This document shows, in pieces, positions 25,964 through 33,719 of a stretch of DNA of 64,000 nt. A program made the position numbers and the translations under genes. Position 1 is the first letter of the stretch. The number at the start of each line of letters is the position of its first letter. The notes beneath the pieces were generated by a model. The model was given only the letters and a program-made list of their open reading frames with translations, ran no database searches and was not told where the DNA came from. Location of the stretch: positions 745,469 through 809,468 of the forward strand of contig NZ_KQ948925.1 in NCBI RefSeq assembly GCF_001514235.1, in the 5' to 3' direction. The stretch comes from Streptomyces caeruleatus (GTDB lineage: Bacteria; Actinomycetota; Actinomycetes; Streptomycetales; Streptomycetaceae).

Positions 25964-26973
25964 AGCGCCGCCCCGCGCTCCCGCGCCCGAAGCGCCCAGC
26001 GCAGCCGCTCGTAGCGCACCGGTGGAAGCAGATCGGCCGCCTCCTCCTCGGTGACGAACCGCCAGTCGCGCAGTTCGGGCCCGGGCAGCAGGAGACGTTC
26101 GGCCTCCGTGGAGTCCAGGCGGCCGCCGTCGAAGAGAAGGCGCAGACCTCCGTACCCCGGGGGCGAGGGCCGCTCCCAGTCGACCACGAGGAGCCGCGGT
26201 ACGTCGTCGAGCCGTATCCCCGTCTCCTCCGCGACCTCCCGGATGCCCGCCCGCGCGGGCGCCTCACCCCGTTCGACGACCCCGCCGGGGAACTCCCAGC
26301 CCGCCTTGTAGGTGGGGTCGACGAGCAGGACCCGGTCCTCCTCGTCGAAGAGCAGGACGCCCGAGGCGACGGTCTCGGCCGTGGGCTCGGGCGTCTGCAC
26401 GATGTCGCAGACCGGGACCGCACCGCTGCCGACCGCCTCGGCGATGCGGACGGCGGTCTCGTACGGGGTCAGCGGGCCGTTGTCGACGGGATAGGCGTCG
26501 GCCGTGAGCCAGGAGGCGAGTGCGGTGCGGTAGGGCTCTATGTGGTCGTACGACCACTGCCGGACCCGTATCTCGCCGTCGGACAGGTCGGGCGGGATCT
26601 CCCGTCCGGCTATTCGCTCGCGCAGGATCGTTTCCGCCGGGGCGAGGAGAACATGTCTGACGGTGATGCGGCGAGCGGCCAGGCCGCCGAAGATCTCGTC
26701 GCGGTGCTCCTGGCGCAGCAACGTCATCGGGACCACGAGGGTCCCGCCGAGCTCGGCGAGCAGCGCGGCCGCCGTGTCGATCACGAGACGCCGCCAGATC
26801 GGCAGGTCCCTGAAGTCACCGACCTCGGTGAGGTGTTTGGGCGGAAGCAGGTGGCTGAGTGCTCCGCCGATGACCTCGGGGTCGAAGAGCGTGCTGTTCG
26901 GGATCAGCTCGATCAGTTCGCGTGCGGTGGTGGTCTTCCCCGCACCGAACGCGCCGTTGATCCAGACGATCAC
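25933..26973 (-). CDS. P-loop nucleotide kinase/Nudix hydrolase fusion
   Basis: Predicted 346-residue two-domain protein. The N-terminal AAA/kinase-like domain has a Walker A GAFGAGKTT (residues 7-15) and a basic helix with RERIAGRE that fits a lid. The C-terminal Nudix domain starts near 200 and contains GGVVERGEAPARAGIREVAE with EETGI after it, the complete Nudix box. Starts with GTG at 26973. A tunnel from a kinase to a Nudix hydrolase suggests it handles a phosphorylated nucleotide or cofactor, but the substrate is unknown. It converges on and overlaps the kinase-fold gene. Confidence 0.88.
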   Translation of the reverse strand: MIVWINGAFGAGKTTTARELIELIPNSTLFDPEVIGGALSHLLPPKHLTEVGDFRDLPIWRRLVIDTAAALLAELGGTLVVPMTLLRQEHRDEIFGGLAARRITVRHVLLAPAETILRERIAGREIPPDLSDGEIRVRQWSYDHIEPYRTALASWLTADAYPVDNGPLTPYETAVRIAEAVGSGAVPVCDIVQTPEPTAETVASGVLLFDEEDRVLLVDPTYKAGWEFPGGVVERGEAPARAGIREVAEETGIRLDDVPRLLVVDWERPSPPGYGGLRLLFDGGRLDSTEAERLLLPGPELRDWRFVTEEEAADLLPPVRYERLRWALRARERGAALYLEAGIPTS

Positions 26974-27057
26974 GTTTCCCCCTCTTCTGTTGGCCCCCTG
27001 TGGCTTGCCCGCTCCACCCTGCCACGGAAACCAGCTCCCGTAGAGAGCGCATGACAG

Positions 27058-27095
27058 CGGCGCCGGGCCCCCTCGGGTGCGGGGGTACGGCGCCG
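27058..27095 (-). terminator. Strong GC hairpin after the small secreted gene
   Basis: Arms CGGCGCCG (27058-27065 and 27088-27095) plus CCCCC/GGGGG nearer the loop. It lies 20 nt beyond the stop codon of the minus-strand gene ending at 27116. Confidence 0.55.
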
Positions 27096-27115
27096 CGGTC
27101 GAGTCAGGGGGCTCG

Positions 27116-27382
27116 TCAGCCCTTCTTTGCCTTCTTCCCGTGCGGGGCGTCGTTCACAGCCCGGTCCGTCTCACGGTTGATGGCCCGGCCGACGGTGTCC
27201 AGGGCCTTGTCGACGCTCACACCGCCGAGCTTGGTCTCGGCACCGGCCGGCAGCCCGGCGTCAGGGGCACCGGTGGCGGGGGAACCGGTGACCGGGAGCT
27301 CGATGGCGTGGGACGGCGTGACCGCCGCGACGACGAATCCGGTGGCCAGGGAGGCGATGGCGAGCATGCTGCGCTTCTTCAT
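27116..27382 (-). CDS. Small secreted protein of unknown function
   Basis: Predicted 88-residue protein. A signal peptide (MKKRSMLAIASLATGFVVAA, with a cut near SHA-IE at about 27) leads to a short Pro/Gly/Ala mature chain and a basic Lys-rich end (GKKAKKG). Charged Arg/Asp residues in the middle (DKALDTVGRAINRETDRAV) may form one helix. No family recognised; similar small secreted proteins are common in Streptomyces. The ATG at 27382 is chosen because the signal peptide starts there; a much longer upstream frame has no function. No clear Shine-Dalgarno. Confidence 0.65.
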   Translation of the reverse strand: MKKRSMLAIASLATGFVVAAVTPSHAIELPVTGSPATGAPDAGLPAGAETKLGGVSVDKALDTVGRAINRETDRAVNDAPHGKKAKKG

Positions 27383-27403
27383 GACCGTTTCAACTGCGAA
27401 ACG

Positions 27404-27427
27404 GAGGCGGGAGTCACGCTCCGCCTC
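27404..27427 (-). terminator. Hairpin between the epimerase and the small secreted gene
   Basis: GAGGCGG-G-AG pairs with CT-CCGCCTC around a 5-nt loop, with one bulged G. It lies after the epimerase gene's stop codon and just before the small secreted gene, so it may end the former or act in the latter's leader. Confidence 0.4.
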
Positions 27428-27470
27428 GGGGCGATCGGGACGGCGACGCGATTTCGGCCCCCGGCCGCGC

Positions 27471-28436
27471 CTAGACCGACTGGGCCTGGGGGAGCCGGCG
27501 CTGCCGCACGCGCCGTACCAGGTCGTCCGCGGCTTCCGGCCACCGGGCGTACTCGAAGGCGAAGCCCTCGTCGAGCAGCCGGCCCGGCACGACACGGCGG
27601 CTCTTGAGCAGCAGCTCGGTGTCCGAACGCAGCGCGAACGCGCCGATCTCGGCCATCCACCTCGTCGCGGGCAGGCCCACGGGGACGCCCGACGCGGAGC
27701 GCAGTGCCCGCATGAACGCGCGGTGCGGCAGGGGTTCGGGAGCGGCGAGGTTCACCGGCCCGGCGAGATCCGGCCGGTCCACCAGGAACTCGACCGCGCG
27801 GACGAAGTCCCGTTCATGGATCCAGGAGACGTACTGCCCGCCGCCCGCCACGGGCCCGCCGAGTCCCAGCCGCGTCAGTCGCAGCAGGACGTCGAACACG
27901 CCGCCGCGATCGGGGCTCATCACCATGGCGGAGCGCAGGGCGACCTTCCGCGTGTGCGGCGTGTCGGCCTCCTCCTGCGCCCGCTCCCACTCCTTGGCGA
28001 TCTCGACGCTATACGCCCAGTAGTCCGGCACATCGGGTTCGCCGCCGCCGATGACGCCTGTCGCCTCGTCGTGGGGCGCGTCGGACCGGTGGGCGTAGAC
28101 GGTTGCCGTGCTCATCTGGAGCCAGACCCGCGGCGGCCGGGCGGCGGCGCCGATCGCCTCTCCCACCACCCGGGTGGAGTGCACACGCGAATCCATCATG
28201 GCCCGCAGATTGGGCGCGGTGTAGCGGCAGCTGACACTGCGCCCGGCCAGGTTGATCACGATGTCGCTGCCGTCGATCGCCGTGGCCCAGGGACCCTGCG
28301 TCTCCCCGTCCCAGTGGAGCTCGCCCGCGCGCGTGGGCCGCCTGGTCAGGACGACGACCTCGTGGCCCGCGCCGCTCAGCGCACGGTTCAGGACCGTGCC
28401 CACCTGCCCGGTTCCTCCGGGGATCACTATCTTCAT
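27471..28436 (-). CDS. TIGR01777-family NAD(P)-dependent epimerase/oxidoreductase
   Basis: Predicted 321-residue extended short-chain dehydrogenase. It begins MKIVIPGGTGQVGTVL with a GxxGxxG fold, then VINLAGRSVSCRYT, a YWAYSVEIAKEWE stretch in the catalytic region, and a C-terminal DUF1731-like domain ending GFAFEYARWPEAADDLV. The E. coli homologue is YfcH; the biochemical role of the group is not settled. GAGGGGGAG is 4 nt before the ATG. It diverges from a secreted alpha-galactosidase, with a perfect palindrome in the shared upstream region. Confidence 0.9.
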   Translation of the reverse strand: MKIVIPGGTGQVGTVLNRALSGAGHEVVVLTRRPTRAGELHWDGETQGPWATAIDGSDIVINLAGRSVSCRYTAPNLRAMMDSRVHSTRVVGEAIGAAARPPRVWLQMSTATVYAHRSDAPHDEATGVIGGGEPDVPDYWAYSVEIAKEWERAQEEADTPHTRKVALRSAMVMSPDRGGVFDVLLRLTRLGLGGPVAGGGQYVSWIHERDFVRAVEFLVDRPDLAGPVNLAAPEPLPHRAFMRALRSASGVPVGLPATRWMAEIGAFALRSDTELLLKSRRVVPGRLLDEGFAFEYARWPEAADDLVRRVRQRRLPQAQSV

Positions 28437-28477
28437 CGGCTCCCCCTCGTCTGTGGGAAGGAGCCTAGCGCAGACTC

Positions 28478-28491
28478 TTGAACATGTTCAA
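28478..28491. promoter_or_regulatory. Perfect 14-bp palindrome between epimerase and galactosidase genes
   Basis: TTGAACATGTTCAA is a perfect inverted repeat 42 nt from the epimerase start and 126 nt from the galactosidase start. It looks like the operator of a dimeric repressor; no regulator gene is adjacent. Confidence 0.55.
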
Positions 28492-28616
28492 AACGCCGCC
28501 GGGGGACTCCGTATGCCACCCGACGACTTCCAACACACTCCGACAGGTTCTACCGTGAGTCCACCATGACGCGTACATGTCGTCATCCAATTCCGCAGGT
28601 ACGGAGGAACGTAACG

Positions 28617-30641
28617 ATGCGTCACCTTCACACCCGCACAACCCGTCGCAGAGCGGTCGGAGCGCTCGCCGCCGGCCTGCTGTGCGCGGCGGGGCTCGGC
28701 GCCCCCTCCGCCGCGGCCCCGGCCTCCGCGGCCCCCGTCGCGCCCGCCGTCGACGACGGCCTCGCCCTCACCCCGCCCATGGGCTTCAACAACTGGAACT
28801 CCACCCACTGCCGTGCCGAGTTCAACGAGTCCATGGTCAAGGGGATCGCGGACATCTTCGTCGCGAAGGGCCTCAAGGACGCCGGGTACCAGTACGTCAA
28901 CCTCGACGACTGCTGGGCCCTGCCGTCCAGGGACGCGAACGGGAAGCTCGTACCCGACCCGGTCCGCTTCCCGGGCGGGATCAAGGCGGTCGCCGACTAC
29001 GTCCACGCCAAGGGCCTGAAGCTCGGCATCTACACCAGCGCGGGCACGAAGACCTGCAACACGGCGGGCTTTCCGGGTTCCCTGGGCCATGAGTACAGCG
29101 ACGCCCGGCAGTTCGCGGACTGGGGCGTGGACTACCTGAAGTACGACAACTGCAACAACCAGGGTGCGGACGCCAGGCTGCGCTACACGACCATGCGCGA
29201 CGCCCTGAAGGCCACCGGCCGCCCCATCGTCTACAGCATCTGCGAGTGGGGCGAGAACAAGCCGTGGGAGTGGGCGGCCGACGTCGGTCATCTCTGGCGC
29301 ACGACCGGTGACATCAGCGACAACTGGGGCTCGATGCTGTCGATCCTCAAGCGCAACCTGCCGCTCGCGCCGTACGCGGGACCCGGCCGCTGGAACGACC
29401 CCGACATGCTGGAGGTCGGCAACGGGGGCATGACCCAGACCGAGTACCGCTCCCACTTCTCGATGTGGGCGATCATGGCCGCGCCGCTGCTCATCGGCTC
29501 CGATCTGCGGTCGGCCTCCGAGGAGACCTTCGAGATCCTCGGCAACCGCGAGGTCATCGCGGTCGACCAGGATCCGCTGGGCAAGCAGGGCGCCGTGATC
29601 TCGTCCGAAGGCGGGCGCTGGGTCGTCGCCAAGGAGATGCGGGACGGCAGCCGAGCGGTCGCCCTCTTCAACGAGTCCGGCACCGCCCAGCGCATCGCCA
29701 CGACCGCCGACGCGGTCGGCCTGGCCGACGCCGACGCGTACACGCTGCGCGACCTGTGGCAGCACCGCGGCTACCACACCGCAGGCACGATCTCCGCGAC
29801 CGTCCCCGCCCACGGCACGGTCCTCCTGCGCGTCTCCGCCGACCCCAGGTGGGCCCACCACCCGCCCGCCGTCGAACTCGGCCTGGACGGCGACTCGTTG
29901 GTCGAGGCGGGCGGGACGGTCGCCTGGACGTCGACGGTCACGGACCTCGGGCGTACGGCGGCCAGGCGCGTGTCCGTCGCCCTGACCGGGCCGGCCGGGT
30001 GGACCGTGAAGGCGACGTCCCCGACCGCCTCGCCCACGCTGCCACCGGGCCGTTCCCTGCGCACCACATGGACCGTCACCGCGCCGCAGGGGACGCCGAC
30101 CGGGCCGTACGACCTCACCCTCAGGACCAGCTACCGGTCACCGTCCGGCGTCCGCGTCGACAACGCGCTCCCCTTGACCGCGACCGTGGTGACGCCACCG
30201 CCCGCGGGGACGTCCGGGCTCGGTGACCTCGCGTGGCTGTCGGCCGGCAACGGCTGGGGACCGGCGGAGCGCAACACCAGCAACGGCGAGAGCGAGGCGG
30301 GCGACGGGAACCCGATCACCATCGGGGGTGTCGGGTACGGCACGGGGCTCGGTGTCCATGCCGAGAGTGCCGTCGAGTACTACGCCGGCGGCGCGTGCGA
30401 GACGGTGACCGCCGACGTCGGTGTCGACGACGAGACGGGTGCGAACGGCACCGTCGCCTTCGAGATCTGGGCGGACGGCACCAGGGCCGCCGCCACCGGC
30501 GTCCTCACCAACGCGATGCCGGCCCACCCGCTCACGGCCGACGTGACCGGCGCCCGGGTGGTCCGGCTGGTCGTCACCGACGGCGGCGACGGCATCGACT
30601 CGGATCACGCGGACTGGGCGGCGGCGCGGATGAGTTGCTGA
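28617..30641 (+). CDS. Secreted GH27 alpha-galactosidase with C-terminal NPCBM domain
   Basis: Predicted 674-residue exported glycoside hydrolase. A signal peptide with twin arginines (TRRRAVGALAAGLLCAA) precedes the (beta/alpha)8 domain, about 45-440. The GH27 opening LTPPMGFNNWN, the nucleophile D177 in DYLKYDNC and acid/base D232 in WRTTGDI are present, as is RWNDPDMLEVG. A beta-sandwich follows, then an NEW3-like domain (about 430-535), and an NPCBM-type carbohydrate-binding module at the end (WLSAGNGWGPAERNTSNGE and GGVGYGTGLGVHAESAVEYY). It should release galactose from plant galactosides outside the cell. GGAGG precedes the ATG. Nearby ROK and LacI genes may be part of sugar control. 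Confidence 0.93.
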   Translation: MRHLHTRTTRRRAVGALAAGLLCAAGLGAPSAAAPASAAPVAPAVDDGLALTPPMGFNNWNSTHCRAEFNESMVKGIADIFVAKGLKDAGYQYVNLDDCWALPSRDANGKLVPDPVRFPGGIKAVADYVHAKGLKLGIYTSAGTKTCNTAGFPGSLGHEYSDARQFADWGVDYLKYDNCNNQGADARLRYTTMRDALKATGRPIVYSICEWGENKPWEWAADVGHLWRTTGDISDNWGSMLSILKRNLPLAPYAGPGRWNDPDMLEVGNGGMTQTEYRSHFSMWAIMAAPLLIGSDLRSASEETFEILGNREVIAVDQDPLGKQGAVISSEGGRWVVAKEMRDGSRAVALFNESGTAQRIATTADAVGLADADAYTLRDLWQHRGYHTAGTISATVPAHGTVLLRVSADPRWAHHPPAVELGLDGDSLVEAGGTVAWTSTVTDLGRTAARRVSVALTGPAGWTVKATSPTASPTLPPGRSLRTTWTVTAPQGTPTGPYDLTLRTSYRSPSGVRVDNALPLTATVVTPPPAGTSGLGDLAWLSAGNGWGPAERNTSNGESEAGDGNPITIGGVGYGTGLGVHAESAVEYYAGGACETVTADVGVDDETGANGTVAFEIWADGTRAAATGVLTNAMPAHPLTADVTGARVVRLVVTDGGDGIDSDHADWAAARMSC

Positions 30642-30719
30642 CGTTTGTCACTGTCCTCGCCCGCCGACTCACCTGAACCTGGGGGGAGTTGAAGCCGGAG
30701 CGAGGGAACGGGAGCACGG

Positions 30720-31331
30720 GTGACGGCGACAGGGCGGCCGGTGGCGGGGTCCGTGACCGCCGGGCCGAGCAGGTTCGGTGTCGTACGCGTCTGGGTCGGG
30801 TCGCTGGCGGCGGTGCTGGTGCGGCGTGGGCCTGCGCCCGGGCTGCGGCACTCGGCAGGCGTGCGGCAACTGGTGCTGCCGCTTGTGGCGATGGAGATCG
30901 TGGTGGCCTTCTCGCTGTCGTCGATGCCGCCGCCCCCGGCCCGGCCGGTGCACGCGGCGTTCGAGGCGCTGCTGGTACTGGCCGGGCTCGGGCTGGTGGC
31001 GGCGGTGCTCCGGCATCCGCACCAGGTGGACGCGGAGCGGGTGGTGCTGCGGACCGGGTTCCTCGGCGAGGTGACGTTGCCGCGCTCGGCGGTCCGCTCC
31101 GCCTCGTCGGTGGTGCGCACGGTTCCGGGCCGGGGCCCGCGGCCCGTGCCGGGCGAACCCGGCGCGGTCGCCTGCTCCGTGGGCAGCGCACTGAACGCGG
31201 CCCTGCGCCTGGACCCACCGGTCCGCCTCGACCTGGGCACGGCAGTGCTGGTGGACGCGGGGACGGTGTACGTGTCGGCGGACTCCGTGCCGGACCTGTC
31301 GGCCGCGCTCGCAGCGACCTCGCCGCGCTAG
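30720..31331 (+). CDS. Membrane protein of unknown function
   Basis: Predicted 203-residue protein with two hydrophobic helices (about 50-66 and 78-100) and a C-terminal domain of about 95 residues that is rich in Val/Ala and has DAERVVLRTGFLGEVTLP, suggesting a small PH-like beta domain. Nothing identifies a family with certainty. GTG start with GGGAGC just upstream. It lies between the alpha-galactosidase and the ROK gene; I see no direct link to either. Confidence 0.65.
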   Translation: MTATGRPVAGSVTAGPSRFGVVRVWVGSLAAVLVRRGPAPGLRHSAGVRQLVLPLVAMEIVVAFSLSSMPPPPARPVHAAFEALLVLAGLGLVAAVLRHPHQVDAERVVLRTGFLGEVTLPRSAVRSASSVVRTVPGRGPRPVPGEPGAVACSVGSALNAALRLDPPVRLDLGTAVLVDAGTVYVSADSVPDLSAALAATSPR

Positions 31332-31425
31332 GGGGCGACCGCACGGTCCGGGCCCACACGTCACATCCAGTTCCGTCCTGTTCCGCCCCGTTCCGGCGAG
31401 TGAACGTTCCTGCCCCGCCGCGCGC

Positions 31426-32376
31426 TCACACCCCCGCCGCCGCGCCCGCCTTCCCCGCGAGCGCGGCCGCCGCGGCGCCCACCAGCCCGGCGTCCGTGCC
31501 CATCTGGGCCGGCGTGATCGTCAGACGCTGGACGAAGGACAGGGTGGCGTAGTCGCCCAGCGCCTTGCGGAGCGGCGTGAAGAGGACGTCGCCCGCCTTG
31601 CCCACTCCCCCGCCGATCACGGCGATGTCGATCTCGACGAGGGTCGCGGTGGCCGCGATCCCGGCGGCCAGGGCCTGCGCGGCACGCTCGAAGGAGGCCA
31701 CGGCGACCGGGTCGCCCTCCCGGGCGGCGGCGGCGACCGCGGCGGCGGAGGTGTCGCCGTCGGGGCCGGGCCGCCAGCCGTTCTCGATCGCCCGGCGCGC
31801 GATGTTGGGGCCGCTCGCGATGCGTTCCACACAGCCGCGCGAACCACAGGGGCACAGGTCGCCGTCCAGGTCGACGCTGATGTGGCCGATGTGGCCGGCG
31901 TTGCCGGTGGGGCCGGGGTGCAGTCGGCCGTTGAGCACCAGGCCGCCGCCGACTCCCGTGGAGACGACCATGCAGAGCGCGTTGTCGTGCCCCCGGGCGG
32001 CCCCCTGCCAGTGCTCGGCCGCCGTGATGGCCACACCGTCGCCGATCAGCTCGACCGGAAGCCCACCGGCCGCCTCCCGGACCCGCCGGACCAGCGGATA
32101 GTCGCGCCAGCCGGGCACGTTCACCGGGCTCACGGTGCCCGCGGAGGCGTCCACCGGCCCGGCGCTGCCGATGCCGAGGGCCGTGGCGCGGTCCCACAAC
32201 GGCGACACGGTGAGCTCGCCGACGACCTCCTCGACGGCCCGCATCACCGTCTCGCCGTCCTCCCGCGCCGGCGTAGCGCGCTGAGCCCGGGCCACGATCG
32301 TGCCGTGGCCGTCCACCAGCGCTCCGGCAATCTTGGTGCCGCCGATGTCGAGCGCAGCCACGAGGTCGGTGTGCAT
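31426..32376 (-). CDS. ROK-family sugar kinase
   Basis: Predicted 316-residue ATP-dependent sugar kinase. It has the phosphate-1 motif ALDIGGTKIAGALVD, the sugar-binding GIGSAGPVDA, GHIGHISVD (zinc-binding His and catalytic region), the ROK zinc cluster CPCGSRGCVE (three Cys), and IAVIGGGVGKAGD. Glucokinase, N-acetylmannosamine or fructokinase activity are possible; the CxCGxxGCxE signature fits all. ATG at 32376 with GGGGAGAA upstream. Divergent from a LacI regulator gene. Confidence 0.92.
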   Translation of the reverse strand: MHTDLVAALDIGGTKIAGALVDGHGTIVARAQRATPAREDGETVMRAVEEVVGELTVSPLWDRATALGIGSAGPVDASAGTVSPVNVPGWRDYPLVRRVREAAGGLPVELIGDGVAITAAEHWQGAARGHDNALCMVVSTGVGGGLVLNGRLHPGPTGNAGHIGHISVDLDGDLCPCGSRGCVERIASGPNIARRAIENGWRPGPDGDTSAAAVAAAAREGDPVAVASFERAAQALAAGIAATATLVEIDIAVIGGGVGKAGDVLFTPLRKALGDYATLSFVQRLTITPAQMGTDAGLVGAAAAALAGKAGAAAGV

Positions 32377-32386
32377 CAGTGTCAGT

Positions 32387-32422
32387 TCTCCCCGTCAACC
32401 ATTCGGATCTCCCCGTCAACCA
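32387..32422 (-). repeat. 15-bp direct repeat in the ROK leader
   Basis: TCTCCCCGTCAACCA occurs at 32387-32401 and again at 32408-32422, exactly 21 nt apart (two helix turns). Read on the minus strand each copy is TGGTTGACGGGGAGA; the copy nearest the gene supplies its Shine-Dalgarno GGGGAGA. Confidence 0.6.
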
Positions 32423-32493
32423 CGGGAATTGGGCGAGCCGGTCTCGCGGTGGGGGCGCAGGCCGGAGATTGCGGTGGACAGTGTCCCCTGGAT

Positions 32494-32520
32494 CTGACAA
32501 CGTTGTCCAGGCTCTATGCT
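32494..32520 (+). promoter_or_regulatory. LacI-gene promoter overlapped by a GACAACGTTGTC operator
   Basis: The perfect 12-bp palindrome GACAACGTTGTC (32496-32507) overlaps a CTGACA -35 box (32494-32499); TATGCT (32515-32520) is the -10 box after 15 nt. This type of palindrome is the usual LacI-family operator in Streptomyces, so autoregulation is likely. Confidence 0.65.
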
Positions 32521-32542
32521 CGACGCCACATCCTCATACAAA

Positions 32543-32647
32543 CCCATGGACCGACGCATCCCCATGGACCGACGCATCCCCATGGACCGACGCATCCCCA
32601 TGGACCGACGCATCCCCGTGGACCGACGCATCCCCGTGGACGACAGG
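32543..32647 (+). repeat. 18-bp tandem repeat, five units plus a partial sixth
   Basis: Units CCCATGGACCGACGCATC at 32543, 32561, 32579 and 32597, then a unit with GTG in place of ATG at 32615, and a partial unit from 32633. The repeat keeps the LacI frame open (MDRRIP per unit), so it could be coding or a leader carrying up to four ATG codons. Confidence 0.9.
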
Positions 32648-32662
32648 ACAGGACGCCGCATC

Positions 32663-33712
32663 GTGCCCGAGACCATCCGCCGATCCGACCGCGCACCCGA
32701 GAACCGCTACGGCAACCGTCCGACCATGAAGGACGTGGCGGCGCGGGCCGGGGTCGGTCTGAAGACCGTCTCGCGCGTGGTCAACGGTGAGCCCGGGGTC
32801 ACCCCGGAGACGGAGCGCCGCGTCCAGGAAGCCATCGACGCCCTGGGCTTTCGCCGCAACGACAGCGCCCGGGTGCTGCGCAAGGGCCGTACGGCGAGCA
32901 TCGGCCTGGTCCTGGAGGATCTCGCCGACCCCTTCTACGGCCCGCTGAGCCGCGCGGTCGAGGAGGTCGCCCGAGCGCACGGCGCCCTGCTCATCAACGG
33001 CTCCAGCGCCGAGGACCCGGACCGCGAGCAGGAGCTGGCGCTGGCGCTGTGCGCGCGTCGGGTGGACGGGCTGGTGATCATTCCGGCCGGTGACGACCAC
33101 CGGTACATGGAGCCCGAGCTCAAGGCGGGCGTCGCCACGGTGTTCGTGGACCGGCCGGCCGGGAAGATCGACGCCGACTGCGTGCTGTCCGACAACTTCG
33201 GCGGTGCCCGTGACGGCGTCGCCCACCTCATCGCGCACGGCCACCGCAGGATCGGCTTCGTCGGCGACATGCCCCGCATCCACACGGCGGCCGAGCGGCT
33301 GCGCGGCTATCGGGCCGCCATGGAGGACGCGGGGATACCGGTGGAGGACTCCTGGATGTCCCTGGGTGTCACCGACCCCGAGCGGGTGCGCCGGGCGGCC
33401 GAGGAGATGCTCTCCGGCCCCTCCCCCGTCACCGCGATCTTCGCGGGCAACAACCGGGTGACGGTCACCGTGATCCGAGTCCTCGCCGAGCAGAGCCGCC
33501 CCGTCGCCCTCGTCGGCTTCGACGACATCGAGCTCGCCGACCTGCTCCAGCCGGGCGTCACGGTCGTCGCCCAGGACGCCGCGACCCTCGGCCGTACCGC
33601 CGCCGAACGTCTCTTCCGCCAGCTCGACGGCACCCTGGTCACCCCCGAACGCATCGAGCTGCCGACACGGCTGATCACCCGTGGCTCGGGCGAACTGCCG
33701 CCGGCGGACTGA
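32663..33712 (+). CDS. LacI-family transcriptional regulator
   Basis: Predicted 349-residue repressor. The helix-turn-helix is MKDVAARAGVGLKTVSRVVN after a short basic lead (residues about 22-41), followed by the hinge and the type I periplasmic-binding-like domain (IGLVLEDLADPFYGPLSRAV and later FAGNNRVTVTVIRVLAEQ). The GTG at 32663 is chosen because it gives the usual short lead; in-frame starts at 32546, 32564, 32582 and 32600 lie inside a tandem repeat and would add an unusual 23-41 residue lead. It diverges from the ROK kinase gene and probably responds to its sugar. Confidence 0.9.
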   Translation: MPETIRRSDRAPENRYGNRPTMKDVAARAGVGLKTVSRVVNGEPGVTPETERRVQEAIDALGFRRNDSARVLRKGRTASIGLVLEDLADPFYGPLSRAVEEVARAHGALLINGSSAEDPDREQELALALCARRVDGLVIIPAGDDHRYMEPELKAGVATVFVDRPAGKIDADCVLSDNFGGARDGVAHLIAHGHRRIGFVGDMPRIHTAAERLRGYRAAMEDAGIPVEDSWMSLGVTDPERVRRAAEEMLSGPSPVTAIFAGNNRVTVTVIRVLAEQSRPVALVGFDDIELADLLQPGVTVVAQDAATLGRTAAERLFRQLDGTLVTPERIELPTRLITRGSGELPPAD

Positions 33713-33719
33713 GCGGCCG

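Noticed and set aside
28478..28491. LexA (SOS) box
   Set aside because: Actinobacterial SOS boxes have GAAC-N4-GTTC; here only two bases lie between the half-sites.
32543..32647. Possible CRISPR-like array
   Set aside because: Units are contiguous without spacers and keep a reading frame; it is a tandem repeat.
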